Below are positions 37,101 to 48,239 of a stretch of 64,000 bases of DNA, piece after piece. Numbering within the stretch: the stretch's first letter is position 1; every line of letters starts with the position of its first letter. The stretch spans positions 10,974,001-11,038,000 of the forward strand of contig CM057141.1 in the NCBI GenBank assembly GCA_029964075.1, written 5' to 3'. The notes below the pieces were generated by a model. It did not search any database. It had not been told where the DNA came from and was given only the letters and a program-made list of their open reading frames with translations. The position numbers and the translations under genes are program-made. The stretch comes from Patiria pectinifera. Its lineage: Eukaryota > Echinodermata > Asteroidea > Valvatida > Asterinidae.

Positions 37101-40100
37101 AATTTTTTTAAATGGCATAGTGAAAGCAACTTTAAAGACAGTCTTCCCATTTTTAAATTTTTTTTATTTTAGAAGCACAACAGGAAGCCCTTTCCAAACA
37201 TCCACATCGCGAGGATAGCGTCGATGATGATGATGACGCAGATGACGAATATGATGAGAGTGATGATGATGTTCAGGAGTTGGACATCACCGACGTGCTG
37301 GGGGACATTGACGATCTGCTGGACGAGGCTGAACAAGCCATGGAGGCAGAAAAACAGACTGAAGCCCCTGCCCCATCCAAGAGACAGGAACAGGTGAGGA
37401 ATAGTCTTGCTCCCAGACGGAATTTGGATTTTGGTCCCCTGATGCAGCCAGTTCCAGTCCCTGACAAGCTCAGTCAATCTGCTGTGGTAGTAGAGAACCC
37501 TTCCAACAACATGAATCCAATCAAATCTTGAGAACTGTGGTGCTTGGCCTTGGACCCGAGAAACTCTGAGCATACCTCAGGCGCACGTTATTCAAGCTAA
37601 TGCATGCGCATGAGGTATGCTTTGAATGTCATTGGGTTCGAGTGCCAAAGTTCCCGAAATTCAATTTAATTCAACTTGATGATAGTGCCTTCTACCACTG
37701 CAGTGGCTTGACCGCACTTGTTAGACCATAGAGGATTTAGAAAAGTTCCAGTATATCACCTTATCACCTGTTAAATCCGTTAACATAGTCCTTCTTGCCA
37801 TGCAGCCTGCCGCACCACGAGCAGTAGGCCAGAAGCCACCCTCTGGTCATGAAGCCCGTCCCCAGCCCAGCACCACCCAGTCACCCAACCTGTACAGCAT
37901 CGAGTCCTTCCGCAAGCAGGGCCCCAAGTCCCCGGCGGCTGCCAGGACCATCATAAGGAGCGACAGTGGTACCGTGGAGGCCGGCCAGGGGGTCAAACCC
38001 GTGGCACTGAAGCCCGTACCAATCAAGGCACAAATACAGGTCAGTATGTGATAGTCATTAATCTTGGTTCAAGATTGGATTTGGATCTGATGGGCTATGC
38101 AAAAACAAGAGAGGGCGCTATTTGACCACTTTGGAGAGCCCAGTGGATGGGACACACTGCGTTCCCATACTGGTTCACTTGCGTAAAGCGCGAAGCACGT
38201 ATGATTTTATTTATTCTGAATGTGCACAAAACCATTTCATCTCCGCGTGAGCATCTGGTGTTGTCGGCAGTGCATTCAAATGCATCTCCCAATGGTCTCC
38301 CCGACCCAACTATCCCTTTCTTACCGTTGAGGGCGTACTTGTGCATGGAGCCCATTACCCCAATGCAGCTGCTCCCTGACAAGCGCACTGGTAGAGGTCA
38401 CTATTAACAACATGAATCAAATCCAGTCTTGGGTAGTTTGGCAGCCCTGCCCAGAACATTCCAAGCACACCTCATGTGTGCACTGTATTCAAGCTATTAA
38501 GTGTGTGGGAGTTTTGCTTAGAATTTCCTGGAAAGAACTGCGAGACACACATGATATATCACATGACATTTTGCTAATCAAATGTTTGTGCTTAGCAGCT
38601 CCTTGTAATTGACCATGGATCTTGTTAACATCGATGGTCACTGTACCTGTGAATTGTCTTAAGGTGTCAATCTTTATGTTAGAGTGGTAGAGGATATAAA
38701 CCCATTAGCAACTGTACTACAATGTATCACATTGTGTTTATTCACTGAGGAAAACCGTCCAGGGCTCGAGCGTTTTCGTGACCAGTGGGTTATTTCAAGT
38801 ATCACATCCCGGCAAACTGATCAAATTGAGGCTATTCAAAGGAAAATTTGCCAAATACTTCTTGGTAACAATTACGCAAGTCATGATAAAGCTGTGGCTT
38901 CATTGGGAATTCAGTCTCTACGCGATAGACTGACAACTTTTTGTCAAGAGTTTGCTCTGAAAATGTACAAGTCACGCAATTTCAGTTAGTGGTTTCCAGT
39001 GTCGAAAAGGAGCCACAATATGCGTCTTAGATCTTGCCGCACCGTAGATGAACAAACTAGCTCAATAAACAGATTTAGGAACAGTACAGTGCCATATCTC
39101 AATAGAACTCTTAACCAACTGTGAGGCTAAATTGTGGATTGTGACTATTTTATGTACTTGAAACCTTTTACCTGGTGTGAGTGATTACACAACTGTGTTT
39201 TGTTGGGGTGAATTTTCAATGTGGGTTTTAAATAAGCATTTCAAAAATTATTCAATTAATCTTTTAAATGTCAAGGTTTTTTTAAATTGAAGTAAACAAT
39301 GTACTTTAAAATTAATGTGTTGTTGTGGTATAATTGTAATCCACCGTGCAGTTTAGCTTTTGGGCTACTAAATGAGTTGGAAAAAAAAACAGTAATAGTA
39401 ATAATAACAATTTTGCCTTTGTGTATCTATTATGCAGACCCTGATTGAGGAAGTGTCCACCCAGCAGAGTATCATCTATCAGACCAGTCAAGCCCTCAAC
39501 CTGATAGCATCCAATGTGGAGTATAAAGGGACTCGGCAGGAGGTAGAGGCCGAGAGATTGCTGCTTATTGCAGGTGGGTCAAAGAAACTAACAACTGCAG
39601 GCTGAGGTAGAAAATACATAATACATAATATCGCTTTCTGCTTAAATGCAGAGATGTGTGAAAAGATATCAACTTTTTCTCCATGATATACCGGGGAAAA
39701 ATGCCTCTCCTAATCTCTCAGTGGGAACACTGTATATGGATCCTTCGTTTCTTTTGTTTGTTTTTTAATTATTTAGTTATTTATTTTTGTTTTTGCTAAC
39801 TGCAGCTCAGAGGCGCCAAGCCTGCTTAGCTGAGATCCAACGTCTGAAGACGCCAGCCAGTGTGCGGGAGCCCAGCGCCGTGATGCAGACCGCAGAGGGT
39901 GAAGCCATGAGGCCTTGCAAAGGTTTTGTCTCTATACAAGACATCCGGCTACCGCTCAAGACGGAATATATCCTGTCCTCCAAGCAAGGTACAGACATTA
40001 CTTCTGATACAACTTTAAGTGAAGTTTGGATTGAAATAACGTTACTTTCTAAATTTCCATCAGTTGAACAATTTGCGCTAGATGCATAAATTGTAAGGGG

Positions 40101-43100
40101 GAGAGATTACAGTCGAACTCCAGACATTCAATGTAATTTTCTGAATGGTTCTTTAAAAATCTGTTGTAGATGTACTATTTATTCATTTCATTCATGGACA
40201 AGTATATTTGAAGTAATTCGGGAACTAAAATAAGGTGAAGTTTATTTTAGTGACATGGTTGCCATCTGAGTGTGCTATAAATCATTTTCCTTGTATACTG
40301 GCTGAAAAAAATTCCCAATTTTAACCAGTTGGTCTAAATACCCCCCCTTTGCTGACATTTTTTCTCAAACTGTCGCAGTTTGTCTTGTTGACAGCAGATG
40401 AACACACAAACTACATGAATTTCTAGCATTTGTTTGGTATTAAATTCTCATTCCTCAGTCTTATGTTACGTCCAAATTGCTTGGCTGTCATATGAAATTT
40501 GGACTCCTAAAAAAACTCGCCTCTTATACTTATGTGGACTCTAATCCTCACATGTGGCCTGTCACTGTCAAGCAATGAGTTTGTATTTCACTGAGTCAAC
40601 ATTTCACACCACACCGGCAGTAAGCACATGTGCCTATTGGAAGTGGCTGTGAAATAGCCAAGTAATTTGGATGTGGTCTAACTTCAATAAATTGTTTTGT
40701 ATATTTTTCCTGTTTTACTATTTCCATCTCTGCCTATTGTACTTCAGCTGTTATTCACACTGACACCTGCTTTGCCCTGTTTATTGCTTCCTCCTCCCTA
40801 CAGATCGCATGTGTCACTCCTTCTTCCTTCTACTGCGCTGCAGAGAGCACGTCCTTGCCACTCGCATCCAGACCACAGTCGATGGAGTCGCCGGTGATTG
40901 CTTGCCATTCACCAACATCGCCAAATTGTAAGGCAAAAAACTTCTTTCATAGTAAAGTCTTTCTTGTCCATAGTTTGCTTTCTTATTTAGAATATTCGAG
41001 TTCTTCCCTTCTAGTCCGTTCCCTATTGCTTAATTTTAGTTTTTAACATTCTCAAAATTTGGTCTAAAAAGTGTTTGTGAGGGCCCAATATTCTGGTTTC
41101 TGGTCCTATGTTACCCTGATAATTGGTGTGGTGTCTTTCCATTTTTGGTGTGGGGTGTGTTACAAGTGGCCAAATATGCATATCAAGTTTTTCCATACAC
41201 GGAGAGGCTGAGTTGCTCTACTAAAATAAGGCAATTGACCTATCGCGTTAGAATTGCGTCAACGCAGCTTGTGAAATATTGTCCAATTACATGATACACA
41301 AATGAACTCGGAACGTGTAACATCTGAGACAACCAAAACTTAGTGAACAAAAACTCCATAGAGTTGTATTAGGGGCGTGGCCAGCTCTCAAACGGTGATA
41401 GGTCAATTGCTTGTAAGGGCCAAGTCACATGAGAGAGCACACAAGCAACTTTTCCTCAGATCAGCTGATTTCCTTGTTTTTCACTTCACACTTTGCTATT
41501 AAACGTAGAAAACACTGTATAACAAATCTTTTAAAGCTCGTGGTTTTACCGTTTTTTTTTTACTTCTTGGTTGCATGCCTGAGGAAATTTACCTCAGCAT
41601 CTTGGCAGGAACCATGTTCACTACAAGCCAAAAGCAGTGCATCTTTCCAACAGTTTATGGAAATTCCTCAGAATATTACAAAATGATTACAATCAATTAA
41701 AACATGTGCCTGTTGTTTTTTTTTTCTTGGACAATGCATCAAATAAGTTACAAGTACATTTCCTGGTGTGACTTTACTCATTCAAAAAAAAAGTGTGAAA
41801 AACCCACGTTTTTTACATGGTTTCACGAATTCTCCCATTTGTATCCGTTTTCAGCAACAACCTGGACAGCGACTTTGTGATTGAGGCCTTTGTCTTTGAG
41901 ATGCAGAACAAGAGGCCCAAGGCGGCCGAGGACAAGAGCAAACAGACGTTCTTCTCGGGTCTGACTCCCAAGAAGATACTGGCCAATATGTCCAAGGATT
42001 CCAGGGTGGGTGTTCATAACCATAGAGCTATATTCATTTACTAGAGCGAATAACGCCTCATTCCCTCGCGCAGAATACTTGCGTGCCTTTACTGGGCTCA
42101 AACATTTTGATTTAATGTTCATGATCGTAGAACATGTTGGTTTAAAGGTTATGACACCATTTGCCAAAACAGGGGCGGGGGTGCCGATTCAAGGAACAAT
42201 GATACAATCAATCTGAAGCAGTTTATTGAAAAAACTACCTTTTTTCGGTTCAGATATTCTTTTGACAAAGCTGTTAAAATAAAATCTTCATTTTTGCTTG
42301 ATGTAAAGTATAGGTTTCCATTGAAAGTGTGATGGTTGGGTCCCAACCATCGCAAGGAACTGATGGCAATTCCTCTTTTCTCGAAAAAGACAGCATACTA
42401 GGCGCAAGGATTTCACAGGATGCATGATAGTATTATTTACTTACAATCAAGTAGGATACTTCCAATGATATGTTGACATTTTCATTTTTGAAGTTTGCAA
42501 ACCTTTAAGACGGAAAGGAGTTTTTGGAGTGAGCTGTAAATGAAAGTATGACTGCATTAGGGCCGTTTCATTAACCCTCCGATGTGCCACTGTACTATTT
42601 TTCATAGTCGCCTCGCTGTAAAAAAGCAATTACTTTTTCATCCTGCGTTAAACAAATCTCATATTACATGTATTCCTAGTTCAAAGCAAGCCAAATAACA
42701 TGGTAAGTGCCGCTTGAACTTGCAAAACAAAGTGCTGCCCCAAGAGTCTCCCATTACTTTGTATACATAAGGGGCCTTTGAGGTCTGGGTTTTACCGCCA
42801 GACCTACCCAAGCAATCAATAGACATTGATGGCCAAATAAACAATCGACATGCTGGGATCGGAATATATTGAGACACTATTGGAAAGTACTGTGTTGACA
42901 TATAAAGCCATAAAACCGAACAGCATTGGGGTTATTACACGAAATACAAGCGACTATGAAAAATAGTACGGACGCGCGTTCGTGTAAAAACAGTACAAGT
43001 GGCACATCGGAGGGTTAAGTACAAAAAAAAATCCGCAGGGGCGCTTTTTGGAACATTCGACAAGTTTTCCTCGTACTTAAACAGAGTAGGATTACATCAT

Positions 43101-45747
43101 GATTGCACTGTGGTAAATTATTTCATCATTGCATTTCTTTGTTTGATTTATTTGGTTGTTTTTATTTCTTCTTTTTTTTTCAGCAAGGGATGAAGACCCC
43201 CATTGCGCCCAGCCCCGGTGGGCCAGGCTATGTCCGTGCCAGTAGCTTCACCTTGGTTGGTGCTGCCAGACTGACCCTCCAAAGCTGCAGAGTCAACAGG
43301 TTCACGCTCAGCAAGGTAAGGAATGCACATCTCTATTCAAACTCTAGGCGCATAATCTGGAACGTGACCACGAGTACAAAGTGATGTGCATTACTTGTGT
43401 CCACAACTTGGGGGAAAAAACTCTAATTAAATCTCGAGTATTTTCATGTTTGTATCCGATATGTTGTCAAATCCTCGCCCCCCTGTTACTTGTTACGTGA
43501 CTTGTGATTTGGCTTGTAATGTACCGAATTACAACTCTGGCAAATGTGGAGTTTTCATGCACCCACAGTGGGAAACGGTTTATGCACATATATTTTGCAC
43601 ACATTCATTTGGAAATTGACTACTTTAAGATTGGTGCATTCAGCTTGAAGAAAGAGTTTTGTCTGAGTAATTTGTTGTTACGGTTCATATTAAGGGTTAA
43701 CAACATTTATTAGGTGAAATACAACTACCGGTTCTACTGAACTTTGATTTTAAAAAGTAATCCACCATTATTTGGTTTCATTTCAGGTTCCATTCAACTC
43801 GCCTCTAGAGGGCACTCTTCACCTGAAGATGACCTGCCACACCAACGCCAACGTGACGGAGAGCGGCTGGCTGACCATGTTTGATGACATCAGCGGCTTT
43901 GGGGCCTGGCACCGGCGCTGGTGCGTTCTGAGCGGGGGCTACATTTCCTATTGGAAGTATCCCGATGACGAGAATCGTAAAGTGAGTCCAGTTTACTCTA
44001 GTATACACTGCAAAATTTGGCTGTCAAAGTTGTGTTATTGAGGGCACTGGCTCAGCAAAGGGATCATATACCAGCAAAAGCCAATAGAAAAAAATACAGT
44101 GTTTGATTTAACAGTCCGTTGTGGTTAAATTCTTCCTTCCATGATTCCACACTTGGTTTAATTTCGGCCAGCAGAAACTCATTTGTTGTGTAAACTTTAC
44201 CATGCCCTGCTGCATGAAATGGGTGCATCATTCTCCGCGCACAGTCAAAACTCTGTGTCATTTCATGCACAGTGTGAAGGCCTACAATAAAATTGCGCAC
44301 ATGTAAATTGCAGAGGTCCATTTTAGTGACCGACACAGAAGTGATCAAAACTTTTACAAAGGTTTACATAGCAGTGGCCATCCACACAGGACTGTTCAGT
44401 GACATTAAAGTAACAATGTAATGATGCTTACATGACCAAAGTGGCCCTACAAAGCTCACTGCTGCAGAGCATAAAACACACAATTAGTGATTGGCAACTT
44501 GGGAAGTTTACCTGCTGGATTTGATTTAATTAACAACAGTCTCTGTAAGTTTTACCCACAAAAGTCCAATGTGAACACAGCTAAAGATGGAGAAACTCAC
44601 TAGTGAATGGTGTTCCCTTGTTAAAATGACAAAAGTCCTGGAAAACCATGGAATTTTGTGAGGACCAATTTATTTTTAATGTTAAACTTTGTTCATTGAC
44701 AATTTATTGTCCGAAAATCTGATTTTGATACCCAGCAAAATGACAAATTTCACTGATACAAGCATTTTGATTTCAAACGACGTTGTTCCTTTGTTTTGTT
44801 ATTTTTCTGTTTCTGTTTTAAAGCACAATTCACGGAACAAGTTTTACATTTTTCATCTGCATTTGAATGAACTAGGTCATGGATTTTCATAACTTGGTCA
44901 TGGAAAAGTCATGGAATATTGTCGCCTGAAAGGTGCAGGAACTATGATTAACGATCGTAATTGGTCTGTGAGGTTTTTTGTTGCCTTCTTAAGTTTTAAT
45001 TTTGTCGTCTTGTCTCCCACCCAGGCTCCGAACGGCACCGTAGACCTGAGGAAGTGCATCACCACTGAAGTGGCTCCCATCTCACGCATCCTGTGCGCCC
45101 GACCTAACACCTTTGAGCTGGTAACCCGCCAAGCGGCCTCCAAAGCTGTCCACCAAGGCAGGGACACGCTGGTCACCAAACACGAACACTCCGCCGTCAC
45201 CACAAAGTGAGTCTTAGGCAGTTTCCTAATTACTTGGATAGGGCTAGCAGTAACACACATGTCTATGGGAGCCTGGCCGCAGCCGCTTCCATAAACGCAT
45301 GTGTAATGTGCAAGCATGTAGCCAACTTATTTGTTCACATAACCAAAGTTTGAAATTTGCTTTCAATATTCTAGACTACAGCTTAACAAATCAGGCTCAT
45401 AATTAAACTTAACCTTCACTACGTTTTCAGCCCTAAAAAGCCATCAATATTTTATCCACGAATGCCAAAGAACTAGGCAGGTACCGATACACATTTGAAC
45501 AAACCCCCTATCAATCCACGACGGTCATCAGGGTACCCGACAATGATGTCATGAGGTTGTCTCACAAAAGCATCTGATTTATTTCTAATCGTGATTTGGT
45601 TTCTCCCTCGCCCGCCCCTCTCCCCTCAGGCATATGCTGTCTGCAGACATCAAAGAAGATCGCATCCGATGGATCAACGCTTTGAACAAGACACTCCTGG
45701 ATCTGAGAACATGGAACCGAGATGCTGCCAGGCCCAGCTCATCCTAA
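25155..45747 (+). CDS. ANLN: Anillin, actin-binding cytokinesis scaffold
   Basis: Seventeen coding exons: 25155-25172 (ATG), 30136-30277, 31499-31621, 32429-32610, 34065-35048, 35368-35466, 36249-36630, 37173-37393, 37806-38039, 39438-39573, 39806-39988, 40804-40927, 41855-42005, 43184-43315, 43787-43981, 45025-45206, 45630-45747 (TAA). All phases join, total 3,606 nt or 1,201 residues (human 1,124). Anillin links RhoA, F-actin, myosin II, septins and membrane in the contractile ring and sits in the nucleus in interphase. Residues 1-20 ([19 protein letters not shown]) match the human start. A basic PRKRR motif near residue 30 may be a nuclear signal. The middle (about 95-795) is disordered, with basic and acidic tracts. 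The anillin homology domain spans about 796-1060 and the PH domain about 1061-1187. Intron 1, 5 kb, is full of transposons. Confidence 0.96.
25342..25655 (-). mobile_element. end fragment of TGTCGAGC family (copy G3)
   Basis: Starts TGTCGAGCGCAATTTGAG and runs through palindromic GCGCAAGT-type motifs, a GCCATTTTAATTTGCGTG segment and an AATGGAATAAATTAAT stretch. These are the right end of copy G1 in reverse orientation. The other end is missing, so this is a truncated third copy, in anillin intron 1 about 170 bp after the first exon. Confidence 0.75.
25835..28896. mobile_element. TIR transposon G1, Ginger-like non-autonomous, 4-bp TSD
   Basis: Begins TGTCAAGCGCAAAGTG and ends with the complement of TGTCGAGCGCAATTTGAG. 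The flanks are an exact GCTC duplication (25,831-25,834 and 28,897-28,900). The subterminal regions are arrays of the palindrome GCAAGTTTAAACTTGC. The AT-rich body has no transposase. TGTNR ends with a 4-bp duplication are the signature described for Ginger elements, so this assignment is inference from the ends only. It is homologous to 60,502-63,898. A nested insertion occupies 26,547-28,355. Confidence 0.75.
26547..28355. mobile_element. nested tandem pair: deleted copy A1B1 plus longer copy A2-U-B2
   Basis: Segment A (190 bp) occurs at 26,547-26,736 and 26,884-27,073; segment B (144 bp) at 26,737-26,880 and 28,212-28,355. By eye each pair is identical. The order is A1-B1-AAT-A2-unique(1.1 kb)-B2-AAT. 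This reads as a short derivative with the unique middle deleted at a shared TGTA, next to a longer copy, each bordered by AAT (or TAA). Copy G2 has the empty site (63,341-63,360). No coding capacity or clear TIR was recognised, so the class is unknown. Confidence 0.7.
29199..29951. mobile_element. large palindrome / fold-back element, 342-bp arms
   Basis: The left arm 29,199-29,540 and right arm 29,610-29,951 are nearly perfect inverted copies around a 69-bp spacer. Outer ends read GCAAGCTCTGTAGTACGGCC and its complement. A frame of about 100 codons is open inward on both arms, but it is the same sequence read on each strand and is not a gene. A further ACGGCCAGACGC lies just outside the right arm. 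It sits about 180 bp before anillin exon 2. Confidence 0.85.
30723..31079. mobile_element. probable MITE with CACGAACTGACAC ends
   Basis: CACGAACTGACAC at 30,723-30,735 is exactly inverted at 31,067-31,079. Internal near-copies (TTCACGAACTGATGCG, GTGTCAGTTCATGAAAAC) suggest repeated binding sites. It lies in an anillin intron and has no coding capacity. Confidence 0.5.
33200..33405 (-). repeat. tRNA-derived SINE, minus strand
   Basis: On the minus strand GTGACCCGTGTTCGAATCCC carries a good B box (complement at 33,301-33,310), followed by GGGTTTTCAGTCCCTGCC and a T-rich tail resembling the segment at 4,780-5,055. The body lies in anillin intron 4. Confidence 0.5.
33691..33867. mobile_element. 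MITE family C (CAATTGACCTATC), copy 1
   Basis: A 177-bp element begins CAATTGACCTATC and ends with the complement, GATAGGTCGATTG. It contains TTGGACAATATTTCACAAG. A relative of 178 bp lies in reverse orientation at 41,232-41,409. It has no coding capacity and sits in anillin intron 4. Confidence 0.75.
34065..35048 (+). other. ANLN: anillin exon 5 with internal 153-bp tandem duplication
   Basis: This 984-nt exon encodes anillin residues about 156-483, a basic, Ser/Pro-rich disordered region where actin- and myosin-binding segments lie in other anillins. A 51-residue unit ([20 protein letters not shown] to AYSRLVE) is present twice, starting at 34,281 and 34,434, and a third partial copy of the RSLPxxxSP core precedes them. 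A Gln-rich stretch ([10 protein letters not shown]) follows. The exon end (NDINKKIQ) leads into [14 protein letters not shown], matching the LKQERQKELACLRGRF helix of human anillin. Confidence 0.85.
36249..37393 (+). other. ANLN: anillin exons 7-8: acidic linker
   Basis: Exons 36249-36630 and 37173-37393 encode two acidic patches, [15 protein letters not shown] and [16 protein letters not shown], followed by [20 protein letters not shown]. The last resembles the human [28 protein letters not shown] region in position and character. Two ATPLAPPR repeats lie between. The phase-1 junction joins a split Lys codon. Confidence 0.85.
38101..38360 (+). repeat. dispersed repeat R1, uninterrupted copy
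   Basis: This is the clearest full copy of R1: AAGAGAGGGCGCTATTTGAC, GAGAGCCCAGTGGATGGGAC, TTATTCTGAATGTGCAC, GCGTGAGCATCTGG, ATGGTCTCCCCGACC and GGGCGTACTTGTGCATGGAG, in that order. It shows the unoccupied target corresponding to the hAT insertion at 9,164. It lies in anillin intron 9. Confidence 0.7.
38690..39124 (+). pseudogene. non-LTR retrotransposon (CR1/L2/Rex-like) 3' fragment
   Basis: The frame at 38,762-38,986 encodes [20 protein letters not shown] and [20 protein letters not shown], resembling the C-terminal tail of CR1/L2-group LINE polyproteins, in which an IQKRALRIILG motif precedes RREKLCLKFA. A stop at 38,987 interrupts it, and the frame resumes with [14 protein letters not shown] and [14 protein letters not shown]. 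Only the 3' end is present, as in typical 5'-truncated LINE copies. It lies in anillin intron 9. Confidence 0.7.
41232..41409. mobile_element. MITE family C, copy 2 (reverse orientation)
   Basis: A 178-bp element with ends CAATTGACCTATC and GATAGGTCAATTG. Its internal CTTGTGAAATATTGTCC is the complement of the copy at 33,691, so the two form an inverted pair in anillin introns 4 and 12. Confidence 0.75.
41447..41587. repeat. small insertion element family S, copy 1
   Basis: Contains CAGCTGATTTCCTTGTTTTT, AAAACACTGTATAACAAA and TTGGTTGCATGCCTGAGG, the same modules and order as the insertion inside the LINE fragment at 48,698-48,823. Terminal repeats are weak in this copy. Confidence 0.5.
42365..42510. 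mobile_element. MITE family T, degenerate copy
   Basis: Internal sequence AAAGACAGCATACT, TTTCACAGGATGCATGA and TTTGAAGTTTGCAAACC follows the order of the complete copies at 17,564, 47,701 and 53,915, but the ends are eroded. Confidence 0.45.
42575..43014. mobile_element. piggyBac-like non-autonomous element, TTAA TSD
   Basis: An exact 17-bp inverted repeat, CCCTCCGATGTGCCACT, bounds the element. TTAA lies on both sides (42,571-42,574 and 43,015-43,018). Subterminal repeats of TATTTTTCATAGTCGC are also inverted. CCC-type ends with TTAA duplications are diagnostic of the piggyBac superfamily. The 440 bp hold no transposase. It lies in anillin intron 13. Confidence 0.85.
43787..45747 (+). other. 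ANLN: anillin PH-domain exons (15-17)
   Basis: Exons 43787-43981, 45025-45206 and 45630-45747 encode the end of the C2-like fold ([17 protein letters not shown]) and then the pleckstrin homology domain, [20 protein letters not shown] to [24 protein letters not shown] is identical in human anillin. This domain binds PI(4,5)P2 and septins at the cleavage furrow. The stop codon TAA is followed directly by TAAATCC, giving an overlapping AATAAA that is unlikely to be the polyadenylation signal. Confidence 0.94.
44380..44600. repeat. dispersed repeat R3, copy 2
   Basis: Shares TTGGGAAGTTTACC, AAAACACACAATTAGTGA and AAAAGTCCAATGTGAACA with GINS2 intron sequence at 22,925-23,190, in the same order. 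It lies in anillin intron 15. Confidence 0.4.
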
Positions 45748-47700
45748 TAAATCCCCCCAAGCGAGCCAAACAGGAGCATAGTTGACCTCATCCAGGTACC
45801 GGTAATTACACGACACAGTATGACCCTGTTTGGCGTATTAAAAACACCTAGGTTGAACTTTATCATTGGGGTCCAATCCGGATTATTTTAAACTAATTGG
45901 CCTCATTGTACGTGTAGATACCCTAATTATTTGTTCAAATACGTCCCTGTTTGGGATATATAGTGGCTGGACTAAATTGCTTATTATAGACACTGAATTA
46001 GGTCAGATATAACCAGAATTTGTTGAAGCAAATTTGTAATAGTAAGCTGTACATTAACAACCTATGTTTATAGCAAAGTTTAGAGGTATCAACAAGAAAT
46101 ATTAGGGAACTGTGTTGTCAGGGCAGTAGTAGCCAAGTAAAATTAAAAAAAAACATGCATGGAAAGCTGAGAAAATATCCAGCAAATTTAAAACAAAAGC
46201 TTAAAAGGCTGTTAATCCTGAAAACTAATGAAAATACATACAAATATGACACTGTACTAGACATGTTTCTATAAGAAATACTACTTAGTGTTGAGGTTGG
46301 TAGGCAATGCATACGACGCATGAGCTACATTTGTAGTACTCCGAACAACATGTTATATTTTTTTGTATATATGTGCATGAAAATTCTGCTTCCGTGTAAT
46401 ATTCAGTGTTTGCCTAATTACACTTGGTAATATTTTAGGTTGCTCTTACTAATACAATTACATTTAATTATTGAAGATATTTTTAATTTAGCGTCAATAT
46501 TGAGAAGATTTGTATTCCAAAATTGATCTACATTCACTCAGTTGTTTCATTGTATATTATACTCTTAGTATGGAGCATCAGTTGTTTATAGCGATCAAAT
46601 TCATGGAAGAAAGTCATCAAGAAGGAATGACATCTAGGTACATGTACTTTCAGAAATTACTTTTATGGCTTTTCTTATATTCGAAAATGTCACTAGCATT
46701 TATGTATTCATTAGAAGTTTCCATTTACATACATGCTTTGTTTTCTCATAAGCAGAATATGTATATTTCCATAATTAAGTTAGCATGGTATGCTCGGTAA
46801 CTGACTTCAAATTTAGAAACTTCAGTGTTTTTTTAACCAAATTTTGCCTACATGTACTATCCATAGACATGATGTTGATGCATCTTTATGCATGAACATG
46901 TACAAACAATGTAGTAATGGGCTGAAAACATGGAGGGGAAATGCATCGAAAAATCCTGTTTTGTGTGACAAATGTTCAGTAAAATCCCCTGAGTAATTGT
47001 GTCATGTTTATGTAACTACAACATGTAACTGGTGATGTTTGATTGTTCAGTTGTTTAATTGTTAAAAAAAATAATTTATAAATTTATATAATTTTCATTT
47101 AGCCAATAGCAAATGTTAGTATGAAATTTTAAAGTCATTGTGGTATGTTTAATAATATTTTGAAATCATATGCAAGTATCACTTAAATTTTTTTAAAAGT
47201 ACACTATATAATGAAAAACATTTAAGACTTTTTGGTCTCATTAGTTAATTCATATATCATAGTATCATTTGCATGTAACTAGGTCAAATTAATACTTAGG
47301 TGACAGGTTTGTTGCTTAAAAAAAACACACCAAAATACAAGGCAAAGTTAATGCACTCAAAATAGTAAATTCGGTTGCATGTTGTTGATCAAAGCGTGAA
47401 AAAAAGGCTAGATCCTGAAGGGGATTTTTGGGGGTTTTTTGTTGTTGACATTTCATGTTTGAAGCGCGGCCATAGATTTCATGCATGAACTTGACGCTAA
47501 ACTGCCTGGTTTTGTCAGTGTCAAAAGTGCCGTTTGTGGAAGTTTTTAGTTTTACTTGAATGTCACTTTCTTGTTAGCCTGTTGCATCTATACTGATGAT
47601 TTGTCTTGTAATTCTAACTATCTTTTCTTTGACAAACTGTATATAGCATGTACAAAAAGTAGTCTGCATATTTAATCTTTTTTATTATTATTCAGAATCA
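45748..47700 (+). other. ANLN: anillin 3' UTR and downstream AT-rich DNA
   Basis: No further gene is supported. The sequence is AT-rich with no strong downstream AATAAA before the MITE at 47,701, so the anillin mRNA end cannot be placed. Open frames here are short and have no homology. Confidence 0.4.
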
Positions 47701-48052
47701 TTAAAGGGAATGTACAACATTTGCTTTTGCTGCAATTTTCAGAAATAAATGGATTTAGAGGATTAGTATGTTATAGAAAATATTGTTAAACTGACTTAAT
47801 TCACGTTTTGGGCTTGTAGATGCTGGAAAAATCATATTTTTGTAGTCTGGTTCCCTGACCCCACTTAAGATGAAACGGAGCAATTAATACACTTTGGGGA
47901 ATTGTAAGGTCAGAGAATAAGTCTAGCACACCAGAGCCATGATTTTAAGGGTTGCTTAAGACTGTCATTCCCTGACAGTTCAGTAAGATTTTACGTGATA
48001 ATTTGATCATTTTGTTCGTTGATGTTTGCAAATGTTGTATCTTCCCTTTAAA
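47701..48052. mobile_element. MITE family T, copy 2
   Basis: Complete copy with TTAA at both edges, left end AGGGAATGTACAACATTTGC and right end the complement of GCAAATGTTGTATCTTCCCT written inward. Internal TTCCCTGACCCCACTTAAGA and GACTGTCATTCCCTGAC are shared with 17,564-18,015. Confidence 0.8.
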
Positions 48053-48239
48053 AAATATACTCTTCCGTCATACGTACTTGGGTGTTAAGCTTAATTTTGT
48101 TTGCTTCTAATGGTGAAATACGTAGACTTATGGAAAGGGGTAGAAAATGCAATAAATGGTAATTGTTTCATATAAGTATGGCTTCAATTTGACAAATTTT
48201 GTTCATTTAAAAATCAATTTCAATAGCTTTCACTGCTAA

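Larger units (their letters stand above)
39438..43315 (+). other. ANLN: anillin homology domain exons (10-14)
   Basis: Exons 39438-39573, 39806-39988, 40804-40927, 41855-42005 and 43184-43315 encode the anillin homology domain. The first begins [20 protein letters not shown], matching the human NEINMQQTVIYQASQALN helix that binds RhoA and holds the ring at the equator. [16 protein letters not shown] matches the start of the cryptic C2 part (GSVTLSEIRLPLKADF), which also contacts lipids and importin in human anillin. [19 protein letters not shown] matches the end (SPGGLSAVRTSNFALVGSY). Confidence 0.92.
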
